The translations under genes were made by a program, and so were the position numbers. The notes below the pieces were generated by a model, which was not told where the DNA came from, made no database searches, and saw nothing but the letters and a program-made list of their open reading frames with translations. DNA of 64,000 bases from CAWBRT01 sp963696525 (GTDB lineage: Bacteria; Acidobacteriota; Terriglobia; Terriglobales; Acidobacteriaceae): the NCBI GenBank assembly GCA_963696525.1, contig CAVOKO010000009.1:620001-684000 (forward strand), read 5' to 3'. Each line of letters starts with the position of its first letter. Positions within the stretch are counted from its first letter, which is position 1. Shown here one piece after another: positions 42,774 to 52,070 of this stretch.

Positions 42774-43757
42774 ATGCCGCTAGTCAGCGTATTGATGACG
42801 GCTTACAACCGCGAGGCGTTCATCGCGGACGCTATCCAGAGTGTGCTGGCACAGACATTCACTGATTTTGAGCTGATCATTGTCGACGATGGCTCGAAAG
42901 ATCGTACCGTGGAAATCGCGCATCACTACGCTTCGCGTGACCGACGCATTCGGGTCTACCAGAACGAAAAAAACCTAGGGCAGTTTCCCAACCGCAATTA
43001 TGCGGCTGGCTTGGGGAAGGGTGAGTTCCTCAAGTATCATGATTCCGACGACCTGCTCTACCCGCACTGTCTTGCGGTAACGGTCCCTTTGCTGATGGCT
43101 TATCCTCAAGCCTCATTCGCTCTCTCTCCAGGTGCGCGCGAGTGGATGGGTGGCCCGTGCCCCATGCTCCTAACCCCGCGAATGTGCTACCAGCGCGAGT
43201 TTTTGGGCGGCGGCATGTTCAGCCTGGGCCCAGCCTGCGCTCTCTTTCGCGCAGACGCTTTCCGGCGGGTTGGAATGTTTCAAGATGTTGGACCTCATTC
43301 AGATGTCGCTTTTTGGCTGAAGGCATGTGCGACGGAGGATGTGCTGCTCGTGCCCGGAAATTTATTCTGGTATCGAATTCACTCGGGACAACACCTGCAA
43401 TCGCCAGGCGCGGCGCGTGACGGAGCACTGATCTCGCACCGTTCCTGGGCGGCATTAAACGACCCGGGGTGCCCGCTCGAAGCCGAGGAACGGGAGCTGG
43501 CGAAGCGTAATTGTGCATGGAACATCGGCCGCACTATTCTGAGCCACGTGAGGAGCCGTCAGTTCGGAGTTGCATGGGCGTACCTGCAATACTCGGGCAT
43601 CAAGCCGGCTGAATGGTTCCGTTATTTCCGCCGACAGCAGCGAGACCTGTCCGCCGGCACACCGCGAGACGCGAACGGCGAGTTTATCGCACCAGATTGG
43701 TCAATATACAGGCAAGCCGACGATGCTAAAGTTGTCACACATGAACCCGGTTCTTGA
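42774..43757 (+). CDS. Glycosyltransferase, GT2 family
   Basis: This 327-residue protein starts from ATG with the GT-A signature PLVSVLMTAYNREAFIADAI, ELIIVDDGSKDRTVEIA and the metal-binding YHDSDDLLYP. Inverting GT2 enzymes add sugars such as GlcNAc, galactose or rhamnose. The frame opens 39 bases upstream at 42735. It is on the plus strand with the methyltransferase that overlaps its 3' end, forming a two-gene island inside the minus-strand locus. Confidence 0.9.
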   Translation: MPLVSVLMTAYNREAFIADAIQSVLAQTFTDFELIIVDDGSKDRTVEIAHHYASRDRRIRVYQNEKNLGQFPNRNYAAGLGKGEFLKYHDSDDLLYPHCLAVTVPLLMAYPQASFALSPGAREWMGGPCPMLLTPRMCYQREFLGGGMFSLGPACALFRADAFRRVGMFQDVGPHSDVAFWLKACATEDVLLVPGNLFWYRIHSGQHLQSPGAARDGALISHRSWAALNDPGCPLEAEERELAKRNCAWNIGRTILSHVRSRQFGVAWAYLQYSGIKPAEWFRYFRRQQRDLSAGTPRDANGEFIAPDWSIYRQADDAKVVTHEPGS

Positions 43758-44511
43758 GCGACTCTTAAAAACACAGACGATTACCGATGACAGCGGGCGC
43801 ACACGGCCCCTGGAAGTCCATATTCCAGATACTGAAGGGCAGTTTTTGCAGCGCGTGATCCGCGATGTGCGGCCTCGCGTGAGCATTGAGATCGGGCTTG
43901 CCTTCGGGATCTCTACGCTTTACATCTGCGACGCGATCTCCGAGGTCGGCGGCCAGAAGCACATTGTCTGTGATCCTGACCAGTTTGGCGGCATCGGCGA
44001 CGGATTTCACGGGATCGGGTTAAAGAATCTGCGCGACGCCGGATACGACAGCCTGGTCGAATTCCACCCTATCTCGTCTCACCTCCTTCTACCGCAGCTT
44101 GAACGGCAGGGCGCGCGAGTGCAGTTTGCATTCATTGACGGGTGGCACACGTTTGACTACACCTTTGTCGACTTTTTCTTCATTGACCGCATCTTGGATG
44201 TCGGCGGCGTAGTTGTCTTCGATGACACCAAGAATTATCTTGCCATCCGCAAGGTTGTTCGTTATGCACTCACTCATCGCGCTTACAGTTTCTATGGTGG
44301 AGACGATTGTCGCGTGTCATGGAAACGGCGGCTTGCTTCTTCAGTGGCAAATCTCCCGCTGTTGCGACGGATCAGCCGGCCCGACGTTCTGCTTCCTGAT
44401 GCCACGCGCGGTATTACGGGGCAGTTTGTCGCGCTGCGTAAGGAGGGTGAAGACGCACTCGGTGACGGCCGAAATGGCAGTCGCCGCTGGGATCAGCACG
44501 TCGAATTCTGA
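43723..44511 (+). CDS. Class I SAM-dependent methyltransferase
   Basis: This protein is about 262 residues from MLKLSHMNPV; an ATG at 43741 is equally possible, and the frame is open to 43570 within the glycosyltransferase gene. The SAM motif is RVSIEIGLAFGISTLYICDA, followed by HIVCDPDQ and VQFAFIDGWHTFDYTFVDFF, as in the Methyltransf_24 group. Its start overlaps the end of the GT2 gene, so expression is coupled. It probably methylates the sugar that GT2 transfers. Confidence 0.8.
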   Translation: MLKLSHMNPVLERLLKTQTITDDSGRTRPLEVHIPDTEGQFLQRVIRDVRPRVSIEIGLAFGISTLYICDAISEVGGQKHIVCDPDQFGGIGDGFHGIGLKNLRDAGYDSLVEFHPISSHLLLPQLERQGARVQFAFIDGWHTFDYTFVDFFFIDRILDVGGVVVFDDTKNYLAIRKVVRYALTHRAYSFYGGDDCRVSWKRRLASSVANLPLLRRISRPDVLLPDATRGITGQFVALRKEGEDALGDGRNGSRRWDQHVEF

Positions 44512-44648
44512 GGAGACCTAATTGATGCAGGCTTGCGGCCACCTGGATCAAGAAGCCACTTCCGTAAGCTTCATTCATTTGGACATCAAGTTGATGTAAA
44601 ACGCCGAGCCAGGATCGAGCGGATTCTTGGCTCCGTCCTATCGGGTAT

Positions 44649-45848
44649 TCATTTTTCAGCAGAGTAAGCGGGAAGTATACTGCGAATCGCCCTAACCAAC
44701 AAATTGGGAATCCAGGGCCGATCCAGTCTGCTGCCATATTGCAGCCCACAACGGGGACGGAACGTCTGGACACCCGTCGTGCATCGATCGTAGAGAGAAT
44801 CGTAGTGTTTCACGTTGCGTTCCAGGTCAAAATTCTCCGCCACCTGCTGGCGAGCTGCCGTGCTCATTTTCTCGAGCAGCGAGCGGTCGTGATGTAGTCG
44901 CTCCACGGCGGATGCAAACGCGTCGGGATCGTCAACCGAAGCCCGAAATCCGGTACTGCCATCGATCACAACCTCGGGAATTCCGCTCCGCAGGTCGCTG
45001 ACGATCGGGACCACTCCTGCTGATGCTGCCTCGACCACCGTGATTGGAAATCCTTCCGCGCGACTGGGCAACACCAACACGTCGTGTGCGCTGTAAAGAT
45101 TCATGACTTCGTCGTTTGGCAAATTGCCGTGCCAGCGGACGGACGAGTTCCACGCCCACAATTCGCGGAGCCGGCCGCCATCGGGACCGTTCCCCACGAC
45201 CGACCACTCGACTTCCACATTACGGGCAAGTAGACGGCGGTCGATTTCCGGAAGGTCGAAAATCCCTTTTGAGGTGTCCAGACGGCCCACAAAAATCGCC
45301 CGCAGACGGCCAGGGGGGCAGCCGCGCATGGTCTTTGGTATTGTCACGCCATGCGGCAAATACAGGATCGATTCGCACCGATCCGGCATGACCTCTCGCA
45401 AGCGATCCGCGATGTGTCGCGAGGGCGCCACAAACCAGTCGATTGCCCCCTCGTGTCTTTTTGCCAGATCGTAATAGTAGTGGTAGTCACCATGACTAAT
45501 GTTTACAACCACCTTCCCCGGATCATGGACAGAGAGCATGGCCAGTTCAAGCCAGTCGTTGGTTACGATGACGCCTGGTCCCGGTGGTACTTGGCGATAG
45601 AGACGCTTGATCACGGCGTAGATGTTCTCGCGCGGCAAGTCGTACTGGAAATGAATCTCGCGGTCGACGAGTAACGAATCCGCAGGGCGATCCTCCACGT
45701 CCCGTCGGTTGCGGGTCAGGATAGCCTGAACCGCGAATGGACTCGCGCTCCGGTGGCGCAGCAGGTTGCGCACATAGGTGAACACGCCGCCCATTTTGTC
45801 GGGCAAGATGTACGTCAGCGTTAGGCGCATTGTCTTATCGTTGTGCAT
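44649..45848 (-). CDS. Glycosyltransferase, GT4 family
   Basis: The protein has 399 residues, or 393 if it starts at the second ATG (45830). The acceptor loop is YILPDKMGGVFTYVRNLLRH, the donor domain has RLRAIFVGRLDTSKGIFDLP and the E-x7-E motif is in PSRAEGFPITVVEAASAGVV. It is convergent with the plus-strand methyltransferase and about 160 bases from the Wzt gene upstream. Sugar specificity is unknown. Confidence 0.88.
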   Translation of the reverse strand: MHNDKTMRLTLTYILPDKMGGVFTYVRNLLRHRSASPFAVQAILTRNRRDVEDRPADSLLVDREIHFQYDLPRENIYAVIKRLYRQVPPGPGVIVTNDWLELAMLSVHDPGKVVVNISHGDYHYYYDLAKRHEGAIDWFVAPSRHIADRLREVMPDRCESILYLPHGVTIPKTMRGCPPGRLRAIFVGRLDTSKGIFDLPEIDRRLLARNVEVEWSVVGNGPDGGRLRELWAWNSSVRWHGNLPNDEVMNLYSAHDVLVLPSRAEGFPITVVEAASAGVVPIVSDLRSGIPEVVIDGSTGFRASVDDPDAFASAVERLHHDRSLLEKMSTAARQQVAENFDLERNVKHYDSLYDRCTTGVQTFRPRCGLQYGSRLDRPWIPNLLVRAIRSILPAYSAEK

Positions 45849-46009
45849 TGCCAGCCGTTAGCACCTTGCGACCGCTCACTCGCTCTCGGCCTGCGCCAGA
45901 TCGTATGGATACTAACTTCCGGTCAGGGTACAGCTCAGGCGCAGTTCGGATGACATTACCAGTGCCGGACAACTCAGGCTACACACCGCTCTGGTCTCTT
46001 ACCTTCAGC

Positions 46010-47335
46010 CTAATCTTGGTTCAAAGCCGATGCATGCGCACTCGTCGCCTGCGGTGCCACAACATCCCAGTCCAGTAGGGGACCGAGTAATCCCGGCCGC
46101 TTTGCGGTCCAGTACGGCGATTCGCTCAGCCCGCCCTGAATCGTCAATACGAGGTGGGGAGCGTTGAATCCGGGGAAAACCATCCATTCGCGGTTATTCA
46201 GAAAAACAGCTAACTCAATGCGATAACTACCTTCGTTCAACCAGTGGCTTGGAATCCTGCTTCGCAGCCGCTGGCGGCCCGGCGTAAACACCGGCCATCG
46301 CGATTCCCGGTGGTCGGTGCTGTACGTGTAGTACAGCATTACGCCATCCTCCGTGGAGATGGCGTAGCCAATCGTCAGCGCGGGATCAAACTGCTCCACG
46401 TCGCCTTCGACCTCCACCCACATCTCGGCATCGTTGCGTATCGGCATTCGCAGGGCATTGCCATTTTCATCCACGAGGGCAAAGCGTGTTGGAGTGAAAT
46501 AGGGGTTGCGATATTGCGCGCCCGTGTTAAGCCAGACCGAGCTGGTCACATCCTCTGCACCAAAAAGGTATTCAGCCAGAACGGATCGGACGTTCGACGA
46601 ATCCCGCTTCACATTTCCGTTTTCGAGCAGAATGACACGGTTACAGAGCTGCTCGATCGCGTTCATGTTGTGGCTGACGAAAAGCACGGTGCGGCCGGAG
46701 CCCCTCACCTCGCCCATTTTGCCTAGGCACTTCTTCTGGAAAGCGGCGTCGCCAACCGCCAAAACCTCGTCGATAACCAGAATCTCCGTATCCATGTGGG
46801 CCGCGACGGCGAAGGCAAGCCGCATGTACATGCCACTCGAGTAGAACTTGACAGCGGTGTCCAGAAAGCGTTCCGTTTCCGCAAAGGCAACAATCTCGTC
46901 GAACTTGCGCGCAATCTCCGCCCTGCGCATGCCGAGAATGGCGCCGTTCAGATAAATATTCTCGCGGCCGGTCAACTCCGGGTGAAACCCCGTACCGACT
47001 TCCAGCAGCGACCCGACACGGCCATGCATCTTTGCATAGCCTTCCGTCGGTTCGGTAATCCGCGACAGAACCTTGAGCAGGGTGCTTTTGCCGGCGCCGT
47101 TTCTGCCAATAATCCCGACCAGTTCGCCGCGCTTGATGTCGAAGGATAAGTTGCGCAGAGCCCATAGCCATTTATCGGCCGGCGGTTCGGCGGAAGGGTT
47201 TGCTTTTCGGCGCAGCGCACGAAAGGGCGAATGCAGCACCGCAGTCAGCTTTTCACGCAAACTCGTGTAATGCTGGCCTTCGCCGATACGGTAGAGCTTC
47301 CCCAGATTGTCAACGCTGATGGCGCACTCACTCAT
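46010..47335 (-). CDS. wzt: Polysaccharide ABC exporter ATP-binding protein with C-terminal Wzt-like domain
   Basis: This 441-residue protein has a Walker A GRNGAGKS (77-84), a signature FYSSGMYMRLAFAVA and a Walker B ILVIDEVLAVGD. The ATPase is the KpsT/TagH/Wzt type. About 180 residues from residue 260 form a C-terminal jelly-roll-like domain, as in Wzt proteins that read the terminal modification of the O-antigen chain. Methyl caps are such terminal signals in E. coli, and three methyltransferases sit in this locus; the link is inferred. It is three bases from the permease gene. Confidence 0.92.
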   Translation of the reverse strand: MSECAISVDNLGKLYRIGEGQHYTSLREKLTAVLHSPFRALRRKANPSAEPPADKWLWALRNLSFDIKRGELVGIIGRNGAGKSTLLKVLSRITEPTEGYAKMHGRVGSLLEVGTGFHPELTGRENIYLNGAILGMRRAEIARKFDEIVAFAETERFLDTAVKFYSSGMYMRLAFAVAAHMDTEILVIDEVLAVGDAAFQKKCLGKMGEVRGSGRTVLFVSHNMNAIEQLCNRVILLENGNVKRDSSNVRSVLAEYLFGAEDVTSSVWLNTGAQYRNPYFTPTRFALVDENGNALRMPIRNDAEMWVEVEGDVEQFDPALTIGYAISTEDGVMLYYTYSTDHRESRWPVFTPGRQRLRSRIPSHWLNEGSYRIELAVFLNNREWMVFPGFNAPHLVLTIQGGLSESPYWTAKRPGLLGPLLDWDVVAPQATSAHASALNQD

Positions 47336-47338
47336 ATC

Positions 47339-48214
47339 TCAAACCAAGTCCGCGAACGTCGTCTCCATACGACGAAAGTACACGATCCCTCCGAACAGCA
47401 GCGCGATAACGATGACGACAGAGACCATCATCAGCGCTCCAGAACCGCTACTGCGGTTCCCCAAGAGTGCCCAGCGGAAACCTTCCACCACCCCGGCCAT
47501 CGGATTCAGGCCCATCAGCACCCGCCATTTGGCCGGGACCAGGCTGCTCGGATAAGCAACCGGCGTAAGCAGCAGCCAAAATTGCGTCAGGAAAGGAATG
47601 GTGTAACGGACATCGCGGTACTCCACGTTCAGCGCGGAAAGCCAAAGTCCAATGGCCAGCGCTGTGGCAATTGCGAAAAGAATAAAGAGGGGCAGAACCA
47701 GTATTCTCACGGTTGGCATGACGCCGTAAAACGGCATCATGAGCAGCAGCAGAGAAAATGAGATCATGAAGTCCACCAAGCCGGAGATGACCGCCGAAAT
47801 GGGCACCACCAGCCGCGGGAAATAGACCTTGGTAATGAGCTGCTGATTGCCGACCACGCTGTTACTGGCCTCCGTCATGGCATAGGAAAACAATTGCCAC
47901 GGCAACAATCCGCAATAAGCAAACAATGGATACGGCACTCCGTCGGAGGGCACTTTCGCCAGCTTCCCAAAGAAGACGCTGAACACCACCATGGTGGCCA
48001 AGGGTTGGATCAAAGCCCATGAGGCGCCGAGTAAAGTCTGTTTGTAGCGAACCTTGATGTTGCGCCACACCAGGAAGTACAACAGTTCGCGATAATGCCA
48101 GAGTTCCCGCAGGTTCAGCGCCACCCATCCCGCGCGTGGTCGCACGATCGTGACATCCGCACCCGTAGTCTGATCGCGGCCTGACCCCTGAGGGGGCGCG
48201 TAATAAGTGGACAT
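47339..48214 (-). CDS. wzm: Polysaccharide ABC exporter permease (Wzm-type)
   Basis: This 291-residue protein has six membrane segments of the ABC-2 type, with the family motif YRELLYFLVWRNIKVRYKQT near residue 40 and LLGASWALIQPL. It should form a dimer with the Wzt-like ATPase to push the lipid-linked glycan across the inner membrane. It is the first gene of the minus-strand run and faces the Wzz/BY-kinase gene across a 297-base intergenic region. Confidence 0.92.
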   Translation of the reverse strand: MSTYYAPPQGSGRDQTTGADVTIVRPRAGWVALNLRELWHYRELLYFLVWRNIKVRYKQTLLGASWALIQPLATMVVFSVFFGKLAKVPSDGVPYPLFAYCGLLPWQLFSYAMTEASNSVVGNQQLITKVYFPRLVVPISAVISGLVDFMISFSLLLLMMPFYGVMPTVRILVLPLFILFAIATALAIGLWLSALNVEYRDVRYTIPFLTQFWLLLTPVAYPSSLVPAKWRVLMGLNPMAGVVEGFRWALLGNRSSGSGALMMVSVVIVIALLFGGIVYFRRMETTFADLV

Positions 48215-48357
48215 AAGAATTCTGGTTGCTTAGAGAATTAACGGTAGCAGAGTAACACAAAAGGCTTTCCCCCAGACAGTGATCGGCAAGGTTCCCACCC
48301 CTTCCAGGCCCATCTCTAAGGTAACTTTAGACGGGAACTAGTGGCCGCGTTTTGGCA

Positions 48358-48385
48358 TTGCTAAAGTGATTACCTCGGCCATAAT
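48358..48385 (+). promoter_or_regulatory. Candidate promoter for the Wzz/BY-kinase operon
   Basis: TTGCTA (48358-48363) and CATAAT (48380-48385) are separated by 16 bases and lie about 125 bases before the ATG at 48512. The rest of the 48215-48511 gap has no gene. This is a visual prediction only. Confidence 0.3.
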
Positions 48386-48511
48386 TGGCGGGCAAGAAAC
48401 CGCTTTGAATGTGCTACACTCACGCTTTCCTACTCGTTGTCGCTCGTAGCCTGCGCAGTGCAAATCGGCAACTTATTCGACAGGTGCCGGACGCTGCAAC
48501 AGGAGAGGTGG

Positions 48512-50806
48512 ATGGAGTCAAGAGACGAAGTGACGGCCGAAAAGCCTTCGGCCTTCAGGCGGCCCACCATGGAAGGCAACCTCTTGCGGAGTGGTGGGGC
48601 TTCCTCGAATCTCAATGCCGACGGCTTCTTGCTTGAATACGTCACCATTCTAAGGAAGCGCGGGTGGAGCATTCTGGCAACGACGATTGTCGTGCTGACG
48701 CTGGCCACGATTTCCGCCCTGCGAGCCGTGCCGTTGTACGTCGCCACTGGGAGGATCGCTGTCAATCGCGAAACTCCGGTGAACCTCGGATTCAAGGATT
48801 CCGAAGCCTTCGCCGAAGATTTTGACTCCGCCGTCATCCTCGAAACCCAAGTTCGGATTCTTCAAAGCCGTGTCCTTGCCGCGGAAGTGGTCAAGAGTAT
48901 GCGCGCGCAGAACAATCCCCTATTCGATCCCGGCGGTAATGCGAGTGCGATGGGGGCCAAGCCTTTCGATTTGAACTCGCCGAAGGATGCAGCTCTCGCA
49001 GCGCGCGTCCAAGGCAGCCTGAGCGTGAAAGTCTTGCCGGGCACCCGCGTGATCGAGATCCAATGCACCGACTCGAATCCCCGCCTGGCAGCGGATCTGG
49101 TCAACCAGACGATTGCAACGTACATCGAGCAGAATTACAAGACAAAGTACGAATCCACCATGCAGACCTCCGACTGGCTCGCGCATGAGCTGACGGATTT
49201 GAAGCTGAAGATGGAGACGTCGCAAGCGGAGCTCATCCGATATCAGAAGGAAAACAATATTTTCGGAGTGGACGATAAACAGAATCTGATTAACAGCACG
49301 CTGGACGATCTAAACAAGCGGCTCACCGAGGCACAAACCGATAGGATCCAGAAAGAAGCGTTCTACAATATGGCCGCTGAAGGTCATGCCGACCTGTTTG
49401 CGAAAGATCAGGCTGGTGGCACCTTGATTGACCGGTTGCGCGCAAAGCAGAGTGAGCTTCGAACCCAATACGCGCAGCTGCGCACTCAGTTCGGCGCTTC
49501 CTTCCCAAAGCTCGTCGAGATAGACAACCAACTTAAGCAGCTCCAAGCCGAATGTGACGAGGAAAACGATCGGCTCTCGCTTAAGCTGAAAAGCGAGTAC
49601 CTGGCAGCGTTACGGCGGGAAAAGCTGCTGAACGCCGCGCTGGACGAGCAGAAGAAGAAGTCTAACGAACTCAACCGCGGCGCGGTTCAGTACGACATCG
49701 TGAGGCGCGACGCGGAGACCTATCGTTCTGTCTATGAAGGGCTGTTGCAAAAGATGAAAGAGGCCGGGGTTTCTGTCGGCCTCAGGTCCAATAATGTCCG
49801 TATCGTGGATTCGGCTTGGGCGCCGACCGTGCCCGTGTCGCCCAACATCCCGCGCAGCATGGAGATCGGACTTATCCTTGGACTGCTTGCCGGCTTGGGG
49901 CTTGCCTTCATTCTGGAGAGTCTGGACAACACGGTCAGGACTCCCGAACAGGCGCTGGCGATCGCCAATGCGCCCTCACTCGGGGTGGTTCCTTTGGGTT
50001 CGACAACCGGCAGTAGCCGCGACCGAAAGCTTGCTTGGAAATCATCGACGGCGCGAGAAGCCATGTCTTTGGTTACACTGGCCGAGCCACAGTCCGATAT
50101 ATCGGAAGGCTATCGCTCACTTCGCACCGCGATCCTTTTATCTTCCTTCAAAGGCCCGCCGAAGCTGCTGCTGGTCACCAGCCCCCTTCCGGGCGAAGGC
50201 AAGACTACGACCGCCGTGAACACCGCCGTGGTGCTGGCACAGAAGGGCAGTCGAGTCCTTTTGATCGATTGTGACCTGCGCCGGCCCACGATCCATAAGA
50301 TCTTCGATATCCCGTCACAACCTGGACTCAGTGACTTTTTGGCTGGTGTCGCAGACGCCAATACCCTTATCTGCCCGACCAGCCTGGCGAACCTCTCTGT
50401 CATCCCGGCAGGAGCCATTCCCCCGCAGCCAGCCGAGCTACTGGGTTCGGTGGTGATGAGGAACTGCCTGACCCGCTGGCGACAAGAGTACGACTTCATC
50501 CTCATCGACTCGCCGCCGGTGCTGTCGGTGACGGATGCGGTGCTCCTGTCCGCCGAGGTGGATTCCGTCCTGTTGGTTTTGCGCGCTGGTCATACCACGA
50601 AAACCGCGCTGCGGCGCACCTGCGATATTCTGGGCCAGGTTAATGCGAAAATCCTCGGGACCGTGCTGAACGGCTTGGATGTCCACGCCAGCGAATACCA
50701 GTACTACTACTATGGAAAGTATTACGGCAGTTCCGACCCGAGCAAAAAGTATTACTCCGGCGATCATGCCCACGACTCCGTCGAGACAACCGTAACCCGA
50801 TCCTAA
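48512..50806 (+). CDS. Wzz-type chain-length regulator fused to a BY-kinase
   Basis: The protein has 764 residues from the ATG with AGGAG six bases upstream; the frame opens at 48437. The N-terminus has two membrane segments around a large periplasmic coiled-coil Wzz region (about 20-440). The C-terminus is a bacterial tyrosine kinase: SPLPGEGKTTTAVNTAV (Walker A), LLIDCDLRRPTIHKIFD and YDFILIDSPPVLSVTDAVLL, ending in a Tyr-rich tail (YQYYYYGKYYG, KKYYSG) for autophosphorylation. These proteins control polymer length and export of Wzy-dependent polysaccharides. It starts a three-gene plus-strand operon with the TPR protein and the ligase. Confidence 0.93.
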   Translation: MESRDEVTAEKPSAFRRPTMEGNLLRSGGASSNLNADGFLLEYVTILRKRGWSILATTIVVLTLATISALRAVPLYVATGRIAVNRETPVNLGFKDSEAFAEDFDSAVILETQVRILQSRVLAAEVVKSMRAQNNPLFDPGGNASAMGAKPFDLNSPKDAALAARVQGSLSVKVLPGTRVIEIQCTDSNPRLAADLVNQTIATYIEQNYKTKYESTMQTSDWLAHELTDLKLKMETSQAELIRYQKENNIFGVDDKQNLINSTLDDLNKRLTEAQTDRIQKEAFYNMAAEGHADLFAKDQAGGTLIDRLRAKQSELRTQYAQLRTQFGASFPKLVEIDNQLKQLQAECDEENDRLSLKLKSEYLAALRREKLLNAALDEQKKKSNELNRGAVQYDIVRRDAETYRSVYEGLLQKMKEAGVSVGLRSNNVRIVDSAWAPTVPVSPNIPRSMEIGLILGLLAGLGLAFILESLDNTVRTPEQALAIANAPSLGVVPLGSTTGSSRDRKLAWKSSTAREAMSLVTLAEPQSDISEGYRSLRTAILLSSFKGPPKLLLVTSPLPGEGKTTTAVNTAVVLAQKGSRVLLIDCDLRRPTIHKIFDIPSQPGLSDFLAGVADANTLICPTSLANLSVIPAGAIPPQPAELLGSVVMRNCLTRWRQEYDFILIDSPPVLSVTDAVLLSAEVDSVLLVLRAGHTTKTALRRTCDILGQVNAKILGTVLNGLDVHASEYQYYYYGKYYGSSDPSKKYYSGDHAHDSVETTVTRS

Positions 50807-50827
50807 GCGACGGCTACCGAGGCACCC

Positions 50828-52069
50828 GTGCAGATCGACTTACGTCCGGTCCGGAGAAGAGTCCTTTGGTTGGCGATTTGTTTCTCCGCCGTTGCTCTGT
50901 ATGTGAACAGCACGGTCCGTCAATACCGTGCTTTTCGCTGGTCTAACTCGACCGCGGCCTCCGACATCTTGCTCGCGACACGCCTGGAACCCGGCAACGC
51001 CGAACACTGGTATCGATTGGCGAGCAGCACATTTTTCCTGAATCCGGAAAAATCCGAGGATGCCATCGCCAGTTTCAAGAAGGCGGCAGCAATCAATCCC
51101 TGGAGCTCCCGTTATTCCTTGGACTTGGCGCGCGCTTATTTGGCCGCGAATCAGTCGCAGGAACAACAGGCCGCTGTCGAACACGCCCTACAGGTTGACC
51201 CCATGACGCCCGCGACGCTTCGGGCTGCCGCCGATTTCTATCTGCTGCAAGGTCAGCAAGAGCGCGCTTTCGATCTTTTGCGTAGAGTCGTTCAGTATGA
51301 CCCCGAGCACGCCGACGAGACTATTGAGTTATGCTGGCGTGCCAGCCACGATGCTGACTTTATGATGAGCCGTGCCCTTCCCCGTTCAGCGGAACACTAC
51401 GCCCATTTTCTACAGATCATAATCAGTCAAAACGATTTGGACGCTGCGCCGGTAGTGTGGTCGCGGCTGCTCAGCCTTCAGCAGCAGTTTCCGGCGGCGA
51501 CTGGAATTCGGTACGTTAGTTTTCTGATAGCGAACAAAAAAGCCGCGGAGGCCAAAAGCGCCTGGGAACAATTGGCTGCCGTCGACTCAACACTACGGCC
51601 CTATTTGCCGGATGCAAATCTCATAGTGAATGGCGGCTTTGAAAGAGACCTGCTGAACGGTGGCTTCGACTGGTGGTATGAGAAGCTGCCAAATGTGTCG
51701 TTGTCACTGGATAGTAGTAGTTTTCGCGGTGGTGCACGATCGTTGCTAATTCAATTCGACGGCGCCGTCTCGGACGCGGGAATACGCGAGTACGTTGTAC
51801 TAAAGCCGAATACGGCCTATGAGTTCCGCGCGGCATACCGTACGGAACTGAATGGCGCGCACGGTGCGAAATTTGAATTGAGCGATACGAATCGTAATAT
51901 CGCGCTGGCTTCAACCGACGAGATGATAGGAGACTCACCCTGGCGTACGGTGAGAACCAGTTTCAAGACCGGTCCAGATACCCATCTTGTGGTGGTGCGC
52001 GTCGCGCACGGCGATGGGCTGGTTCGCGGAGAACTATGGGTAGACGATATCAGTCTGGTCGAGAAATAG
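50828..52069 (+). CDS. Membrane-anchored TPR protein with a C-terminal carbohydrate-binding-like domain
   Basis: The 413-residue protein has one N-terminal membrane segment (about 12-28). A helical repeat region of TPR type follows (about 40-265; ASSTFFLNPEKSEDAIASFK, DLARAYLAANQSQEQQAAVE). A beta-sandwich-like part begins NLIVNGGFERDL and ends GELWVDDISLVEK, which is the CBM_4_9-type pattern. It sits between the BY-kinase and O-antigen-ligase genes (22 and two bases apart). A scaffold that binds the polymer during assembly is plausible. I have not seen this fusion described. Confidence 0.75.
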   Translation: MQIDLRPVRRRVLWLAICFSAVALYVNSTVRQYRAFRWSNSTAASDILLATRLEPGNAEHWYRLASSTFFLNPEKSEDAIASFKKAAAINPWSSRYSLDLARAYLAANQSQEQQAAVEHALQVDPMTPATLRAAADFYLLQGQQERAFDLLRRVVQYDPEHADETIELCWRASHDADFMMSRALPRSAEHYAHFLQIIISQNDLDAAPVVWSRLLSLQQQFPAATGIRYVSFLIANKKAAEAKSAWEQLAAVDSTLRPYLPDANLIVNGGFERDLLNGGFDWWYEKLPNVSLSLDSSSFRGGARSLLIQFDGAVSDAGIREYVVLKPNTAYEFRAAYRTELNGAHGAKFELSDTNRNIALASTDEMIGDSPWRTVRTSFKTGPDTHLVVVRVAHGDGLVRGELWVDDISLVEK

Positions 52070-52070
52070 G

